This document shows, piece by piece, positions 39,073 through 48,455 of a DNA stretch of 64,000 bases. A program made the position numbers and the translations under genes. Within the stretch, counting starts at the first letter, position 1; the number at the start of each line of letters is the position of its first letter. The stretch is taken from positions 1 through 64,000 of the forward strand of contig JANPER010000150.1 of the NCBI GenBank assembly GCA_031423015.1, written 5' to 3'. The notes below the pieces were generated by a model. It was not told where the DNA came from. It made no database searches and worked only from the letters and a program-made list of their open reading frames with translations. This DNA is from DATGPD01 sp031423015 (GTDB lineage Bacteria > Planctomycetota > UBA1135 > UBA2386).

Positions 39073-39779
39073 TCGAGGACTGCCGCTGGGCCGAGCTGCT
39101 GTTTCCTGGCCTGCGGGTCGAGGTGGCGTGTGTGCGTGATGCGGAGGGCGCTGCCGCGGAGGCCGAGCTGGTCGCGGCCGAGCGGGCCCTGGTGCGCGAT
39201 GCCGTGCCCGCCCGCGTGCGCGCCTTCGCGCTCGGCAGGCGCGCGGCGCACCGCGCGCTCACCCGGGCAAAGGCGCCGAGCGGGCCGATTCTGGCTGGGG
39301 CCAATCGCGCGCCGCGCTGGCCGGCTGGGTTCGTCGGCAGCATCGCCCACTGTGAAGGCATCGCGATCGCCGCGGTGGCTCGCGCCGACGCAGTGCAGGG
39401 TCTCGGCGTCGACGTCGAAGTAGCGCGTGGCCTAACGACCGACTTGTGGTCGCGCGTCCTCACGCCGCACGAGCGGGCCGCACTCGCCGCGCTGCCCGCG
39501 GCCGAACGTGCCGACGCAGCCCTGCGCGTGTTCTGTGCCAAGGAAGCGATCTACAAGGCTTGGTCGCTGCGCGGCCAACGGGTGATCGAGTTCCAAGACG
39601 TCGAGCTTGCGGCGTTGCCGACGGCGAATGCAACGTCCGCGACTCAGGCGCACGTGGCGACTCCGCCGCGCGCCCGCGCCGACGTGCGCGTGGGTGGCGA
39701 CGACGTCTACGTCTTCGCCGCCGCACACCTCGACTTCGGGGCGCGTGTTTGTGACCTCGATGCTCGACTTCGCCTGTAA
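39069..39779 (+). CDS. 4'-phosphopantetheinyl transferase, EntD type
   Basis: 236 aa. Transfers phosphopantetheine from CoA to carrier-protein serines, so it can activate both carrier domains encoded upstream. Family signatures in order: N-terminal LLFPGLRVEVACV, RVRAFALGRRAAHRAL, GSIAHCEGIAIAAVA, the Mg-binding GLGVDVE, and FCAKEAIYKAW. The start is a TTG at 39069 that overlaps the PKS stop as TTGA, indicating translational coupling; no ATG exists before the conserved N-terminus. It appears to be dedicated to this NRPS-PKS locus. Confidence 0.9.
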   Translation: MIEDCRWAELLFPGLRVEVACVRDAEGAAAEAELVAAERALVRDAVPARVRAFALGRRAAHRALTRAKAPSGPILAGANRAPRWPAGFVGSIAHCEGIAIAAVARADAVQGLGVDVEVARGLTTDLWSRVLTPHERAALAALPAAERADAALRVFCAKEAIYKAWSLRGQRVIEFQDVELAALPTANATSATQAHVATPPRARADVRVGGDDVYVFAAAHLDFGARVCDLDARLRL

Positions 39780-39846
39780 CCAAACGCGACTTCGTTGCCA
39801 CTCCTGGGCATGCGACGAATCGCGTTCATTCAACCCGAGCTACGCT

Positions 39847-40476
39847 ATGCAGCCGATGACCCAAACCCCGCCGCGCCGTCTCGTGATCGTCGACGTGCCG
39901 CCGTTCATCGAAGAATGGCGCAAGCGCACGGGCGCCGATCAGCGCGACGAAGTCTGGGAAGGAGTGGTCCACATGGGGCCTTCTCCAACTGAGGACCACC
40001 ACGAGGCCGTGTTTCAACTCGAGGTGTGGTTGCGCCGGTACTGGGCCAAGTCGTGTGGCGGGCGCGTGCTGGGCGACTGCAACGTGGCGCCGACGGGTTT
40101 GAGGAAATGGACCGACAACTACCGCGTGCCGGATCTCTTCCTCATCAAGCCCGAACGCCTTGCCTACAGCCGCAGAACCCACTTCGCTGGCGGCCCCAAC
40201 GTCATCGTCGAGATCCGTTCGCCCGGTGACGAGAGCTACGAGAAACTGCCGTTCTACTTTGAGATCGGCGTCGAGGAAGCGTGGGTCATCGATCGCGACA
40301 GCAAAGCACCGGAGATCTTCGTGCGCGGGGTGAAGGCGTTTCGCAAGGCGAAGGCGAACCGTGCCGGTTGGTTGGTGAGCAAGGTGACCGGCGTCGCGAT
40401 GCGCGCGGCGAAGGGCAAGCTGGCGCTGCGCCTACGTGACGAACCAGCGAGCGATGCCATGGTCCCGGAAGACTGA
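39847..40476 (+). CDS. Uma2-family (DUF820) putative endonuclease
   Basis: 209 aa. PD-(D/E)XK-like restriction-endonuclease fold family of unknown role. Visible landmarks: EEWRKR, VWEGVVHMGPSPTEDHHEAVFQLE, YRVPDLFLI (the Asp), VIVEIRSPGDESYEK (Glu and spaced Lys) and a PFYFEIGVEEAWVID block typical of the family, which normally reads KxxxYxxxGVxEYWxVD. The metal-binding D..ExK-like set seems retained although the Lys spacing is altered. ATG 39847 is chosen, followed at once by a second in-frame ATG at 39856. It is not obviously part of the biosynthetic locus. Confidence 0.78.
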   Translation: MQPMTQTPPRRLVIVDVPPFIEEWRKRTGADQRDEVWEGVVHMGPSPTEDHHEAVFQLEVWLRRYWAKSCGGRVLGDCNVAPTGLRKWTDNYRVPDLFLIKPERLAYSRRTHFAGGPNVIVEIRSPGDESYEKLPFYFEIGVEEAWVIDRDSKAPEIFVRGVKAFRKAKANRAGWLVSKVTGVAMRAAKGKLALRLRDEPASDAMVPED

Positions 40477-40522
40477 CCTCGAAACTTGGTGCATCCGTCA
40501 CGTCTTCGATCAACCAAGGCCT

Positions 40523-41542
40523 CTAGCGCACCTTGCGTCGGCGAGGTGGACGCCGCGCTGCCGACGGCTGGCGCTTGGAAGTCGCCGCCGCGGGGCGCGG
40601 TCGCTTGGCGGTGGTCGCCGAGCGCAGGCCGAGCAAGGCCGCTTGGACGTAGCGCAACACGACGTCGGCGCGCGTCTGCTGTTCGATCTTGCGGCGGCGG
40701 GTCGCGAACAGGGCGTCGTCGGTGATGCCCGCGAAGGGGAGACGCCACAGCAGCGTCTCCATCGGCGACTGTTCGGCCAGCCACTCTGGTAGCACGGCCA
40801 ACAGCTCGCCGTGCAGGCAGATCTCGAGCCCCACGCGCAGTTGGTCGACTTGCAGCGCGACGTGGCGGGGAACCTCGGTCGGCCAGCCGTCGAGCGGTCG
40901 TCCGGCGGCATCGAGGGGCGGCGCTACGAAGCGGTGCTCGAGCAGAGTCTCTTTGGCTACCTGGCGGCGACCGAACAGCGGGTGGCCTTGGCCGCAGTAG
41001 ACGAAGTTGCGCACCACGCCCACCGGCACACAATCGAGGTCCGTGGCGCCGTGCAGCGCCGCATCGGGTCCGTGGAAGGCGATGTCGATGCGGCCCCGGC
41101 GCAGTGCGTGGCCGAGGTCGCTCGCTGCCGGCGTCGACAGCTTGGGCACGAGGCCAGGATGCTCGCGGCACATCGTGGCCAACGCGGGGACCAAGACCGC
41201 GGTGGTGATTGCGCCGGCGCTGGCGATGTGCACCGGGCCGTTGAGCTGTTGTCCAGCGAGGTGCTGGATCGCCTCGTCGACCGAGCGCATCGCCGTGCGC
41301 AGCGCGTCCAGGAACCCACGCCCGGCCTCGCTCAGCTCGATGCGTCGGCCGGCGCGTTGGAAGAGCTGCACGCCGAGGTCGCGTTCGAGCAGCTTCACCG
41401 CGCGTGACAGCGCGGGGGCCGACACGTAGAACTCGCGAGCGGCGCTGGGCAGGTGGCAGTGCTCGGCCACCGCCCGGAAGGCCGGCAGCCAGTTCCACAG
41501 CGTGCTCAGGCGGCGGAGGCGGTCGAGGGGTTCGGAGGTCAT
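40523..41542 (-). CDS. LysR-family transcriptional regulator
   Basis: 339 aa. The N-terminal winged helix-turn-helix (LPAFRAVAEHCHLPSAAREFYVSAPALSRAVKLLERDLGVQLFQR, read in segments) is the LysR signature. A periplasmic-binding-protein-like effector domain (about 100-305) and a basic, low-complexity tail (KRPRPAAATSKRQ, RRPPRRRK) follow. The tail is unusual. ATG 41542 is chosen over an upstream TTG in the same frame. It faces away from the secreted propeller gene at 41662, so the 119 bp between them could hold a shared, regulated promoter. Ligand and targets unknown. Confidence 0.88.
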   Translation of the reverse strand: MTSEPLDRLRRLSTLWNWLPAFRAVAEHCHLPSAAREFYVSAPALSRAVKLLERDLGVQLFQRAGRRIELSEAGRGFLDALRTAMRSVDEAIQHLAGQQLNGPVHIASAGAITTAVLVPALATMCREHPGLVPKLSTPAASDLGHALRRGRIDIAFHGPDAALHGATDLDCVPVGVVRNFVYCGQGHPLFGRRQVAKETLLEHRFVAPPLDAAGRPLDGWPTEVPRHVALQVDQLRVGLEICLHGELLAVLPEWLAEQSPMETLLWRLPFAGITDDALFATRRRKIEQQTRADVVLRYVQAALLGLRSATTAKRPRPAAATSKRQPSAARRPPRRRKVR

Positions 41543-41578
41543 TCTAGTTTGTGGAATGATTCGTAGCTGGAACTCTAA

Positions 41579-41593
41579 CGAACACAACGTTCG
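41579..41593. promoter_or_regulatory. Candidate LysR operator (inverted repeat)
   Basis: CGAAC-N5-GTTCG forms a dyad in the divergent intergenic region, 37 bp upstream of the regulator start. LysR proteins typically bind such interrupted dyads near their own promoter. Assignment rests on position and symmetry only. Confidence 0.35.
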
Positions 41594-41661
41594 CGAGGGC
41601 TAGGAAGGACAAGCCAAACGGCGGGCCCCCGACGCCGCGTCCTTCTCTTCTCCTCAATCGC

Positions 41662-42945
41662 ATGCAGACTCACGCTCTCCTTCGCTCTCTCACTCTCCCC
41701 ACGCCGCTCCTGACCACCGCCTTGGTCGGGATCGTCAGCCAGTTGGCCCCAGCACAGGCCTACAACATGTCCGTCCTGGTCCGCAATCTGATGCGCCCCA
41801 CGGGCATCGTGGCGGCGCCCGACGGCACCCTCTACATCACCGAGGTGCCCCAGCCCGGACAGATGGGCGGCAACAACATGGTGTCGCGCATCGCCGTTGG
41901 CGGCGCCAAAACGGTGTTGGTCGCGGGCGAGCCCGAACCAACGCACATCGCTCGCCACGCCGACGGCACCCTGTACTGGACGTGTGGGACTGCGGGGGTC
42001 ATCCAACGCTTTGCCAATGGCATGCGTACGAGACTCATCAACCAGCTCGCCAATCCGTCCGGCATGGCGGTGGGGGCCAGCGGCACGGTGTACTTCACGC
42101 AGGTGCCGACGCCCGGCCAGAACGGGATGAACGGCGGCCGCAACACCGTGAACTCATGGACGATGGCGGGCACGCAGACCATCACCATGGGTGAGCCGGA
42201 GCCGCGCGACGTGGCGGTCGACGCCAACGGCAACCTCTACTGGACCTGTAAGTCGGCGAACGTGATCCTGTGGCGCAACGCCAGCACCGGCATGGTGTCG
42301 CCGCTGCTGCGCGGGCTCGACAAGCCGTCGGGGATCGCGGTCGACGCGCACGGCGCCATCTACTTCACCGAGGTGCCGACGCCGGGCATGAACGCGATGA
42401 ACGGCGGGCGCAATCGCGTCAGCCGCTACGTGCCGGCGACGCAGACGTTGACCCTCATCGACTTCGGTGACCCGGAGCCGTTCGACGTGGCGGTGTCCCC
42501 CGACGGCAACACGGTGTACTGGACGTGCACGAGCGCTGGCGTGATCGTGCGCGCGGTGCGCAACCGCGCGCCGGTGACGCTCAGCACCATGACGTCGCTC
42601 GGCATGGGCCGCGTGACCCCGCTCTTGCTGCGCGCGCCCGACTTCGCCAACCATATGTATGCCGCCGCCAGTTCGCTCGGCCTCGGCCCGATCATCATCG
42701 GCAACGAGAACTTGGCGCTGGCCGCGGACGCGCTGCTCGCCACCTCGGCGGGCGGTTCTTGGCCCAGCGTGTTCGCCGGCTACCTCGGCCGGCTGGACGG
42801 CGCGGGCGCGGCAAGCGCTGCGATCGCGTTGCCCAACCTCGCCGAGTTGCGCGGCCTGACGTTGATGACCGGCTACGTCGTCTTCGACCCGCGCGCGCCG
42901 TTCGGCATGGTGGCCAGCGAGACGCTGCGCTTGGTCGTCGACTGA
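41662..42945 (+). CDS. Secreted beta-propeller protein with three long repeats
   Basis: 427 aa. A signal peptide (LLTTALVGIVSQLAPAQA) follows a short polar start. The body holds three clear repeats of about 90-100 residues, each with a P[ST]GxA/GIVAAPDG strand, a YFTEVPTPG-MNGGRN insertion, and a GEPEP..VAVDANGNLYWTC strand. This is like a propeller with paired blades. Residues from about 330 form the C-terminal domain (ASSLGLGPIIIGNENLAL onward) shared with other secreted proteins here. A function as a sugar-lactone or glycan binder can be imagined but is not shown. It is convergent with the next gene. Confidence 0.75.
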   Translation: MQTHALLRSLTLPTPLLTTALVGIVSQLAPAQAYNMSVLVRNLMRPTGIVAAPDGTLYITEVPQPGQMGGNNMVSRIAVGGAKTVLVAGEPEPTHIARHADGTLYWTCGTAGVIQRFANGMRTRLINQLANPSGMAVGASGTVYFTQVPTPGQNGMNGGRNTVNSWTMAGTQTITMGEPEPRDVAVDANGNLYWTCKSANVILWRNASTGMVSPLLRGLDKPSGIAVDAHGAIYFTEVPTPGMNAMNGGRNRVSRYVPATQTLTLIDFGDPEPFDVAVSPDGNTVYWTCTSAGVIVRAVRNRAPVTLSTMTSLGMGRVTPLLLRAPDFANHMYAAASSLGLGPIIIGNENLALAADALLATSAGGSWPSVFAGYLGRLDGAGAASAAIALPNLAELRGLTLMTGYVVFDPRAPFGMVASETLRLVVD

Positions 42946-42962
42946 TCGGTGCGGTCGATTGA

Positions 42963-44279
42963 CTAGCGCCCGAGTTGCACGGTGACGACGGCCGACGTGC
43001 ATCCCGCGGCGCTGGTCAGGCTCAGCGCCTGCACCGGCAACGACACGCCGCCGAGGCCGACGTGGGTGAAGGCCCACGTGGCCTGCCCGCGCGGGTCGGT
43101 CACCAGCGGCAGGGCCAACGGCGGCACGCGCACGTCGAGGCCCACGAACATCGGCACGCCGAGCCAAGAGAGCAGCGGGAACTCGCCGATCGCTGTCAGC
43201 TCGGACACGAACAGCACGCACGGCGCGGCCGCGATCGAGCCATGCAACACGATGCTGGCTGGGCCGCGCGGCACCGGGTTGGCTGGTCCGATCACCAGGT
43301 GCGGACGCGCTGGCTCGACTTGCACGACGTCGCTGCGGATGCCGATCCAATCGGCGATCGTCACCAAGAGACGCCCGCCGTCCGCGGGCTGGAACGCATC
43401 GAACGTCGCGAGCGTGCCGCCGGGCAGCCAGGCGATCTGCGTGCTGCCGGCGCTGCCGGTGTTGAGCCAAGGCGTGGCCGCGCGTGCCCCCGACGTGAGG
43501 TCGACTCGTAGAACGTAGCCGAGCAAGCCACCCGTCACGTAGGCGCGCTCGCGGTTGTCGATCGCCAGATCGTACGCGGCATCCAGCGGGGCGCCGATCG
43601 GCGTCGCGTCCTGCATCGTCAGCACTGGGCCACCGGCCAACGTGAACGCCACCCGGCCGGCGGCGAAACGCAGGAGAAGGCTGCTGCCGGGTGGCGCCGG
43701 GAACGTCGCGCTCGCCGTCGCACAGAGCAAATCGCCGTTGCCCGCAAAGCCAAGCGGACCCGAGGCACCGACGAGCTGCACGATCTCGCGGTGGGTGCCG
43801 AGCGTGGGCTCCAGGCGCCACACGCCGGGGCGCGCGCCGGGGCTGGGCCATGCGGGGTTCGCGGTCGCTAGCAGCGTCGAACTGCCGGGCACCGCCGCGA
43901 GGTCGAAGGTGTTGGCGGGGACGCCGCCGAGGTGCCGCGTTTGGCGCGTGACCGGATCGTGCGCCAGCAGCGTTTGGTTCGACCCATTGGTGAACAGCAC
44001 TTCGCCGGTCGCATCGACGATCAAGGCGCCGATCCACTGGCCGCCCGGTAGTACGTACGCGAGCGAGCGGTTGCCGATCGCGTCGACGGCAAACAGCGAG
44101 TCGCGGTGCGCGACCCAGATCGTCCGACCATCACGGCTTGGCGCCATCGCCACGATGTCGTGCTGCACCCCGAGGTTGGAGTAGCGCGAAGCGGTGGCGA
44201 AACCCGGCGTCGGAGCCTGACCGGGCAGGCTCAGAACTGTGCCGAGCGCCAACAACGCGCCGTGTGACGCAACGCGCAT
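42963..44279 (-). CDS. Secreted propeller-like protein downstream of sulfatase
   Basis: 438 aa; not assigned to a specific family. A signal peptide (ALLALGTVLSLPGQAP) and then a run of beta-rich repeats with WVAHRDSLFAVDAIGN, LIVDATGEVLFTN and LAIDNRERAYVTGG, as in PQQ/NHL-type propellers, occupy about 30-320. A C-terminal beta domain (about 335-438, PLALPLVTDPRGQATW) resembles the shared tail domain. ATG 44279 overlaps the sulfatase stop (TGATG), so the two are co-translated and may act together outside the cytoplasm. Confidence 0.7.
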   Translation of the reverse strand: MRVASHGALLALGTVLSLPGQAPTPGFATASRYSNLGVQHDIVAMAPSRDGRTIWVAHRDSLFAVDAIGNRSLAYVLPGGQWIGALIVDATGEVLFTNGSNQTLLAHDPVTRQTRHLGGVPANTFDLAAVPGSSTLLATANPAWPSPGARPGVWRLEPTLGTHREIVQLVGASGPLGFAGNGDLLCATASATFPAPPGSSLLLRFAAGRVAFTLAGGPVLTMQDATPIGAPLDAAYDLAIDNRERAYVTGGLLGYVLRVDLTSGARAATPWLNTGSAGSTQIAWLPGGTLATFDAFQPADGGRLLVTIADWIGIRSDVVQVEPARPHLVIGPANPVPRGPASIVLHGSIAAAPCVLFVSELTAIGEFPLLSWLGVPMFVGLDVRVPPLALPLVTDPRGQATWAFTHVGLGGVSLPVQALSLTSAAGCTSAVVTVQLGR

Positions 44280-45733
44280 CACTGCGCGCGCCCAGCGGCA
44301 CGGGTGCCGCTGCCTTGCCGTTGGGTCAGGCGATCGCCGAGATCGCCGCGCATGCGATCGGCCCGTGCCGTGAGCGCGAGCACGACGTGTGGCAGGGTCG
44401 CCGCGAGGTTGAAGCGTTCACCCGGGTCGGCCTCCAGGTCATAGAGCGCGAGGCCGGTGGGCACGCCGTGCGCGTACGCCCCGGGTCGACCGTTGTCGCC
44501 GGGGGCACGGTCCTGCATCGAGCGATAGCGATGCTGGAAGTGCAGCTTCCACTTGCCGGTCCGCATCGCCTCCAGGTCGTTGTCGTGGTACCAGAAGAAC
44601 AGGGCGTCCGGCGCGGTCCGTCCGTCGCGTTCCCCCGCGAGCAACGGCCAGATGTCCGTGCCGTCGATCGGATGCGGCGGCAGCTCGGCGCCCAGCAGCC
44701 GCGCGAGCGTGGGCAGCACGTCGATGGTCATCGCCGGCGCGCGGCAGACGTGGCCCGCGGGCAGATGACCTGGCCAGCGCAGCAAGCATGGCACGCGCAC
44801 GCCGCCCTCGAACGTGGTGCCCTTGCCCTCGCGCAGCGGCCCCGCCGAGCCGGCGTGGTTGCCGTAGCTGAGCCAAGGGCCGTTGTCGGAGATGAACAGC
44901 ACGAGGGTGTCGCGCGCGAGTTCGAGGCGATCCAGCGTCTCCAAGATGCGGCCGACCTCACGGTCGATCTCCTCGACCACGTCGCCGTACAGGCCAGCTG
45001 CCGAGCGACCGCGCGCATCCTGGGCGGCGTGCAGCGGCACGTGCGGCATCGGCTGCGCCAGGTACACGAAGAACGGCTGGCGGCGCGCGGCGCTTCTGGT
45101 GATGAAGTCGATGGCGCGCGAGGTGAAGTCGTGCGTGAAGCGATCCTGATCGGGGTCACGCGCGACGATCGCGTCGCCCTCGATCAGCGGCAGGGGCGGG
45201 TAGGACTTGGGCGCTTCCGGATGCGCCGGGTGCATGTCGTTGCTGTACGGGATCCCATAGAACTCGTCGAAGCCGTGGCGGCGCGGCAGGAACGGGGCCA
45301 GGTGCCCGAGGTGCCATTTGCCAAAGGCGGCGGTGGCGTGCCCTTGCTGTTTGCAGATCTCGGCCAGGGTGACCTCGTCTTGGTGGAGGCCGTGCTTGGC
45401 GTTGGGGCCGAGCGCGCCATGAATCCCGATGCGGTTGGCGTAGCAGCCGGTGAGCAGCGAAGCGCGCGACGCGGAGCACACCGGCTGGCTGACGTAGAAG
45501 TCGGTGCAACGGACCCCGTCGCGCGCCAGGCTGTCGAGGTGCGGCGTGCGGATGGTCGGGTGGCCAAAGCAACCGAGATCGCCGTAGCCCAGGTCGTCGA
45601 CCAACACGAGCACGATGTTGGGCAGCGACGCGCGGGAGGGCGAGTCGAGCTTGACCGGTGGTGTCGATTGAGGCGGGGCCGCGGGGCTCGCCGACAGCAG
45701 CGCACAACCGAGAAAGAGCCGAGTGGCCAGCAT
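44279..45733 (-). CDS. Exported sulfatase (formylglycine type)
   Basis: 484 aa. Hydrolyses sulfate esters, probably from polysaccharides. The N-terminus (RLFLGCALLSAS) is a signal peptide with a near-lipobox Cys10. Metal-binding Asp pair in VLVDDLGYGD. The CSASRASLLTG motif has Cys86, the residue converted to formylglycine. Downstream are KWHLG, HxPLH as PHVPLH, and SDNGP, all catalytic or metal-binding blocks. A converting enzyme (FGE/anSME) is not in the window. Divergent from the subtilase gene across 288 bp of sequence with no gene. First gene of a two-gene operon. Confidence 0.92.
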   Translation of the reverse strand: MLATRLFLGCALLSASPAAPPQSTPPVKLDSPSRASLPNIVLVLVDDLGYGDLGCFGHPTIRTPHLDSLARDGVRCTDFYVSQPVCSASRASLLTGCYANRIGIHGALGPNAKHGLHQDEVTLAEICKQQGHATAAFGKWHLGHLAPFLPRRHGFDEFYGIPYSNDMHPAHPEAPKSYPPLPLIEGDAIVARDPDQDRFTHDFTSRAIDFITRSAARRQPFFVYLAQPMPHVPLHAAQDARGRSAAGLYGDVVEEIDREVGRILETLDRLELARDTLVLFISDNGPWLSYGNHAGSAGPLREGKGTTFEGGVRVPCLLRWPGHLPAGHVCRAPAMTIDVLPTLARLLGAELPPHPIDGTDIWPLLAGERDGRTAPDALFFWYHDNDLEAMRTGKWKLHFQHRYRSMQDRAPGDNGRPGAYAHGVPTGLALYDLEADPGERFNLAATLPHVVLALTARADRMRGDLGDRLTQRQGSGTRAAGRAQ

Positions 45734-46021
45734 GGCTTGCAGGATAGGGCGAGTGGCCGACTGATCGAGCGCCTGTTAGGGAGGGTCGAGGTGCCACCGT
45801 CCATTTCGTGGTGCCCTGCGCCGCAAGTGACCCAGCCCAACCAGGGGTTTCAGCGGCCGACGGCATCGGCAACTTCTCTCGGACGCATCAGAAACGGAGC
45901 GATGGAGTTGTGCTGGACCACGAAACAGTGGGCGGCACCGGCCCCGGAGTTTGGTTATCGTCTCCTCTCTGCCTGTCCCGTTTCCGTGGCCGCGCCCACT
46001 GGCGCCAACTCACACAACCTC

Positions 46022-48421
46022 ATGCCTCGATCTTCTCGCTTCTCGCTTCTCTCTACCTTGGCGTTGAGCGTCACGCTCTGCGCCCAAGACGATGTGGGTG
46101 CTGTCCAACCCGGCAGCCGCCCGCTGATCCAGCTGCACTACACCGCGTTCGACCCGCTGGTGGGGGAACCCCCCGTCGCCGGCGCGCTGAGCGCGGACGC
46201 CGACAGCCGGCTCTGCCTGGTGCAGTTCAACACCGAGCCGACCGACGCGCACCGCGACGCGCTGCGCCGCGCGGGCGCCGAGGTGCACTGGTATGCACCC
46301 CACCAGGCCTACGTCGTGCGGCACGACGCGACCAAGCACCACGAACTCGCGGCGCTGTCTGGTGTGCGCTGGGTAGGTGCCATGCATCCGGCCTACAAGC
46401 TGCAACCGTCCTTGCTGGCCGAGCTGACGAGCGGAGCAACCCTCGAACGCCGTACCTACATTCTGGTGTTGGTCGATCCTCGCGCCGATGAGCCGGCGAT
46501 CGTCGCCGCCGTCACCCGCGTCGGCGGCGAGATGTGGCGCTACTCCGGTGGCAACATCCTGATCGAGGCCAAGCTGACCGCAGCCCAGACCGTCGCCATG
46601 GCGCACGAGGACTCCGTGCTGTGGATGCAGGTGGCTACGGCACCGGAGACCGACATGGACAACGCCCGCGTCCAGGGTGGTGGCAACTACGTGCAGGCCG
46701 CTGGTGGTCACACCGGCAAGGGCGTGCGCGGCCACATCATGGAAGGCATCTACAACACGCATCCGGAGTTCGCGGCGAACGCGTATCGCACCGCGCCGGT
46801 CGCGGTGTTCAGCGGCGTGGCGACCACGCACGGCAACTCGACGTTCGGCGAGATCTTTTCGTCCGGCGTGCTGCCAGCGGCGCGCGGCATGTGTCCAGAC
46901 GGCCAGGGCTACTTCACCGACTACAACTACATCTTCGCCACCGCGGCGGGGAGCAACGCACAGAACAGCCGCTACGGCGTGGTGCGTGAGATCACCGATC
47001 CCACCAAGCAGTGGAAGGTGATGTTCCAGACCGCTTCCTGGGGCTTCCCGCAGATCACGACCTACGACGCGCGCTCGGCCGAGATGGACTGGGTCATTCA
47101 CCAGTTCGACATCCCGATCTGCCAGAGCCAGTCGAACACCAGCAACCAGACCTCGCGCCCGCAGGCGTGGGCCAAGAACATCATCAGCGTCGGCGCGCTG
47201 AACCACCTCAACACCGCGAGCCCCAACGATGACACGCAGAGTGGCACCAGCATGGGGCCGGCGACCGACCTGCGCATCAAGCCTGACCTTTGCGCCTACT
47301 ACGACGGCATCCACACCACCAACGGCGCCACCACCTACACCACGGGCTTCGGCGGCACGTCGGGCGCCACGCCGATGGTCGCGGGCCATCTCGGCCTGAT
47401 GTTGGAGCTGTACACCGACGGCCTGTTCGGCCACCCGGCCGCGCCGACCTGGCAGGATCGCTTCGCCTACAAGCCGCACTTCTCGACGGCCAAGGCGCTG
47501 CTGATCAACACCGCGCGGCAGTACGACCCAGCCATCAACGGCGCCGGCGCGACGTCGCGCTTCCGCCAGGGCTGGGGCTTCCCGGCGCTCAACGACCTGT
47601 ACGACCTACGCAACAACATCCTCGTGCTCAATGAGCTGGACGTGTTGAGGCAAGGCCAGACGCGCACCTACTTCGTGCACGTCAAGCCGGGCACGCCGCA
47701 GTTCCGTGCCACGATGGTGTACGCGGACCTGCCGACGGCGCCGAATTTCTTGTCGCCGCACCGCGTGAACGACCTCAACCTGCGCGTGCGCGACCCCAAC
47801 GGCGTCGTCTACCACGGCAACAACGGCATGGCGCCGACCACCATGACGTCGGCTAACCTGTACACGACGCCCGGTGGCTCGCCCAACGGCCTCGATACCG
47901 TCGAGAACGTGTACGTGCGGACGCCGCAGCACGGTGTGTGGCAGCTCGACGTGAGTGCGCCGCTAGTGGCGCTCGACCAGCATGTCGAGACGCCGGCCGT
48001 CGACGCCGACTTCGCCCTGGTCGCGAGTGGCATCGCCGCGGGTCGCGATCGTTCCGGCCCTGTGTTGGACCTGGTGACCGGGCCGGGCACCCTGACCCTC
48101 AGCATCACCAACAACCCCGCGACCTACACGGATGGCTACGTGATGTTCTCGCTGGCGACCACGTTGCCCTACGCGATGGGCAACTTCCTGGGCCTCGAGG
48201 CCGATGCGCTGGCGCTGTCGAGCCTGACCTCCCCGGCTGCCGTCGGCAACGTGTTTCACTTTCTGCCTGCCGGCGCCGGCGTGTTCCCGAACGCGCCGTT
48301 CGTGTTCCCCGGCTTCATCGTCACGATCCTCCAGGGTCGCACGCTCGACGCGGTGGGGTTCTACTTCAACGCCGGCCAGATCCACGCTTCGACCAACGTC
48401 GATCGCGTGACCGTGCAATGA
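46022..48421 (+). CDS. Secreted S8 (subtilisin-family) peptidase-like protein
   Basis: 799 aa. A signal peptide (FSLLSTLALSVTLCAQ) is followed by an inhibitor-like prodomain (about 40-215). The S8 domain (about 225-560) has His270 in THGNSTFGE and Ser447 in GTSGATPMVAG. At the usual Asp-Thr-Gly position the sequence reads IMEGIYNTHPEF, so Glu241 stands where the catalytic Asp is expected. Activity is therefore uncertain. A P-domain-like region (about 560-680) and the shared C-terminal domain (about 690-799) follow. ATG 46022 is chosen for the signal peptide; the frame is open far upstream but overlaps the divergent sulfatase gene. Confidence 0.82.
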   Translation: MPRSSRFSLLSTLALSVTLCAQDDVGAVQPGSRPLIQLHYTAFDPLVGEPPVAGALSADADSRLCLVQFNTEPTDAHRDALRRAGAEVHWYAPHQAYVVRHDATKHHELAALSGVRWVGAMHPAYKLQPSLLAELTSGATLERRTYILVLVDPRADEPAIVAAVTRVGGEMWRYSGGNILIEAKLTAAQTVAMAHEDSVLWMQVATAPETDMDNARVQGGGNYVQAAGGHTGKGVRGHIMEGIYNTHPEFAANAYRTAPVAVFSGVATTHGNSTFGEIFSSGVLPAARGMCPDGQGYFTDYNYIFATAAGSNAQNSRYGVVREITDPTKQWKVMFQTASWGFPQITTYDARSAEMDWVIHQFDIPICQSQSNTSNQTSRPQAWAKNIISVGALNHLNTASPNDDTQSGTSMGPATDLRIKPDLCAYYDGIHTTNGATTYTTGFGGTSGATPMVAGHLGLMLELYTDGLFGHPAAPTWQDRFAYKPHFSTAKALLINTARQYDPAINGAGATSRFRQGWGFPALNDLYDLRNNILVLNELDVLRQGQTRTYFVHVKPGTPQFRATMVYADLPTAPNFLSPHRVNDLNLRVRDPNGVVYHGNNGMAPTTMTSANLYTTPGGSPNGLDTVENVYVRTPQHGVWQLDVSAPLVALDQHVETPAVDADFALVASGIAAGRDRSGPVLDLVTGPGTLTLSITNNPATYTDGYVMFSLATTLPYAMGNFLGLEADALALSSLTSPAAVGNVFHFLPAGAGVFPNAPFVFPGFIVTILQGRTLDAVGFYFNAGQIHASTNVDRVTVQ

Positions 48422-48434
48422 TCGAGTATCAGGC

Positions 48435-48455
48435 CCTAAGACCTAAGTCCTAAGG
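48435..48455. repeat. Heptad tandem repeat, 3 units of CCTAAGN
   Basis: CCTAAGA, CCTAAGT and CCTAAGG follow each other exactly. The array lies between the convergent subtilase and methyltransferase genes and supplies the TAG stop codon of the latter (minus strand, 48452-48450). Confidence 0.65.

Noticed and set aside
44138..46021. A long open frame upstream of the subtilase on the plus strand
   Set aside because: It runs antisense through the well-supported sulfatase gene and has arginine/valine-rich shadow composition; the signal peptide at 46022 marks the real start.
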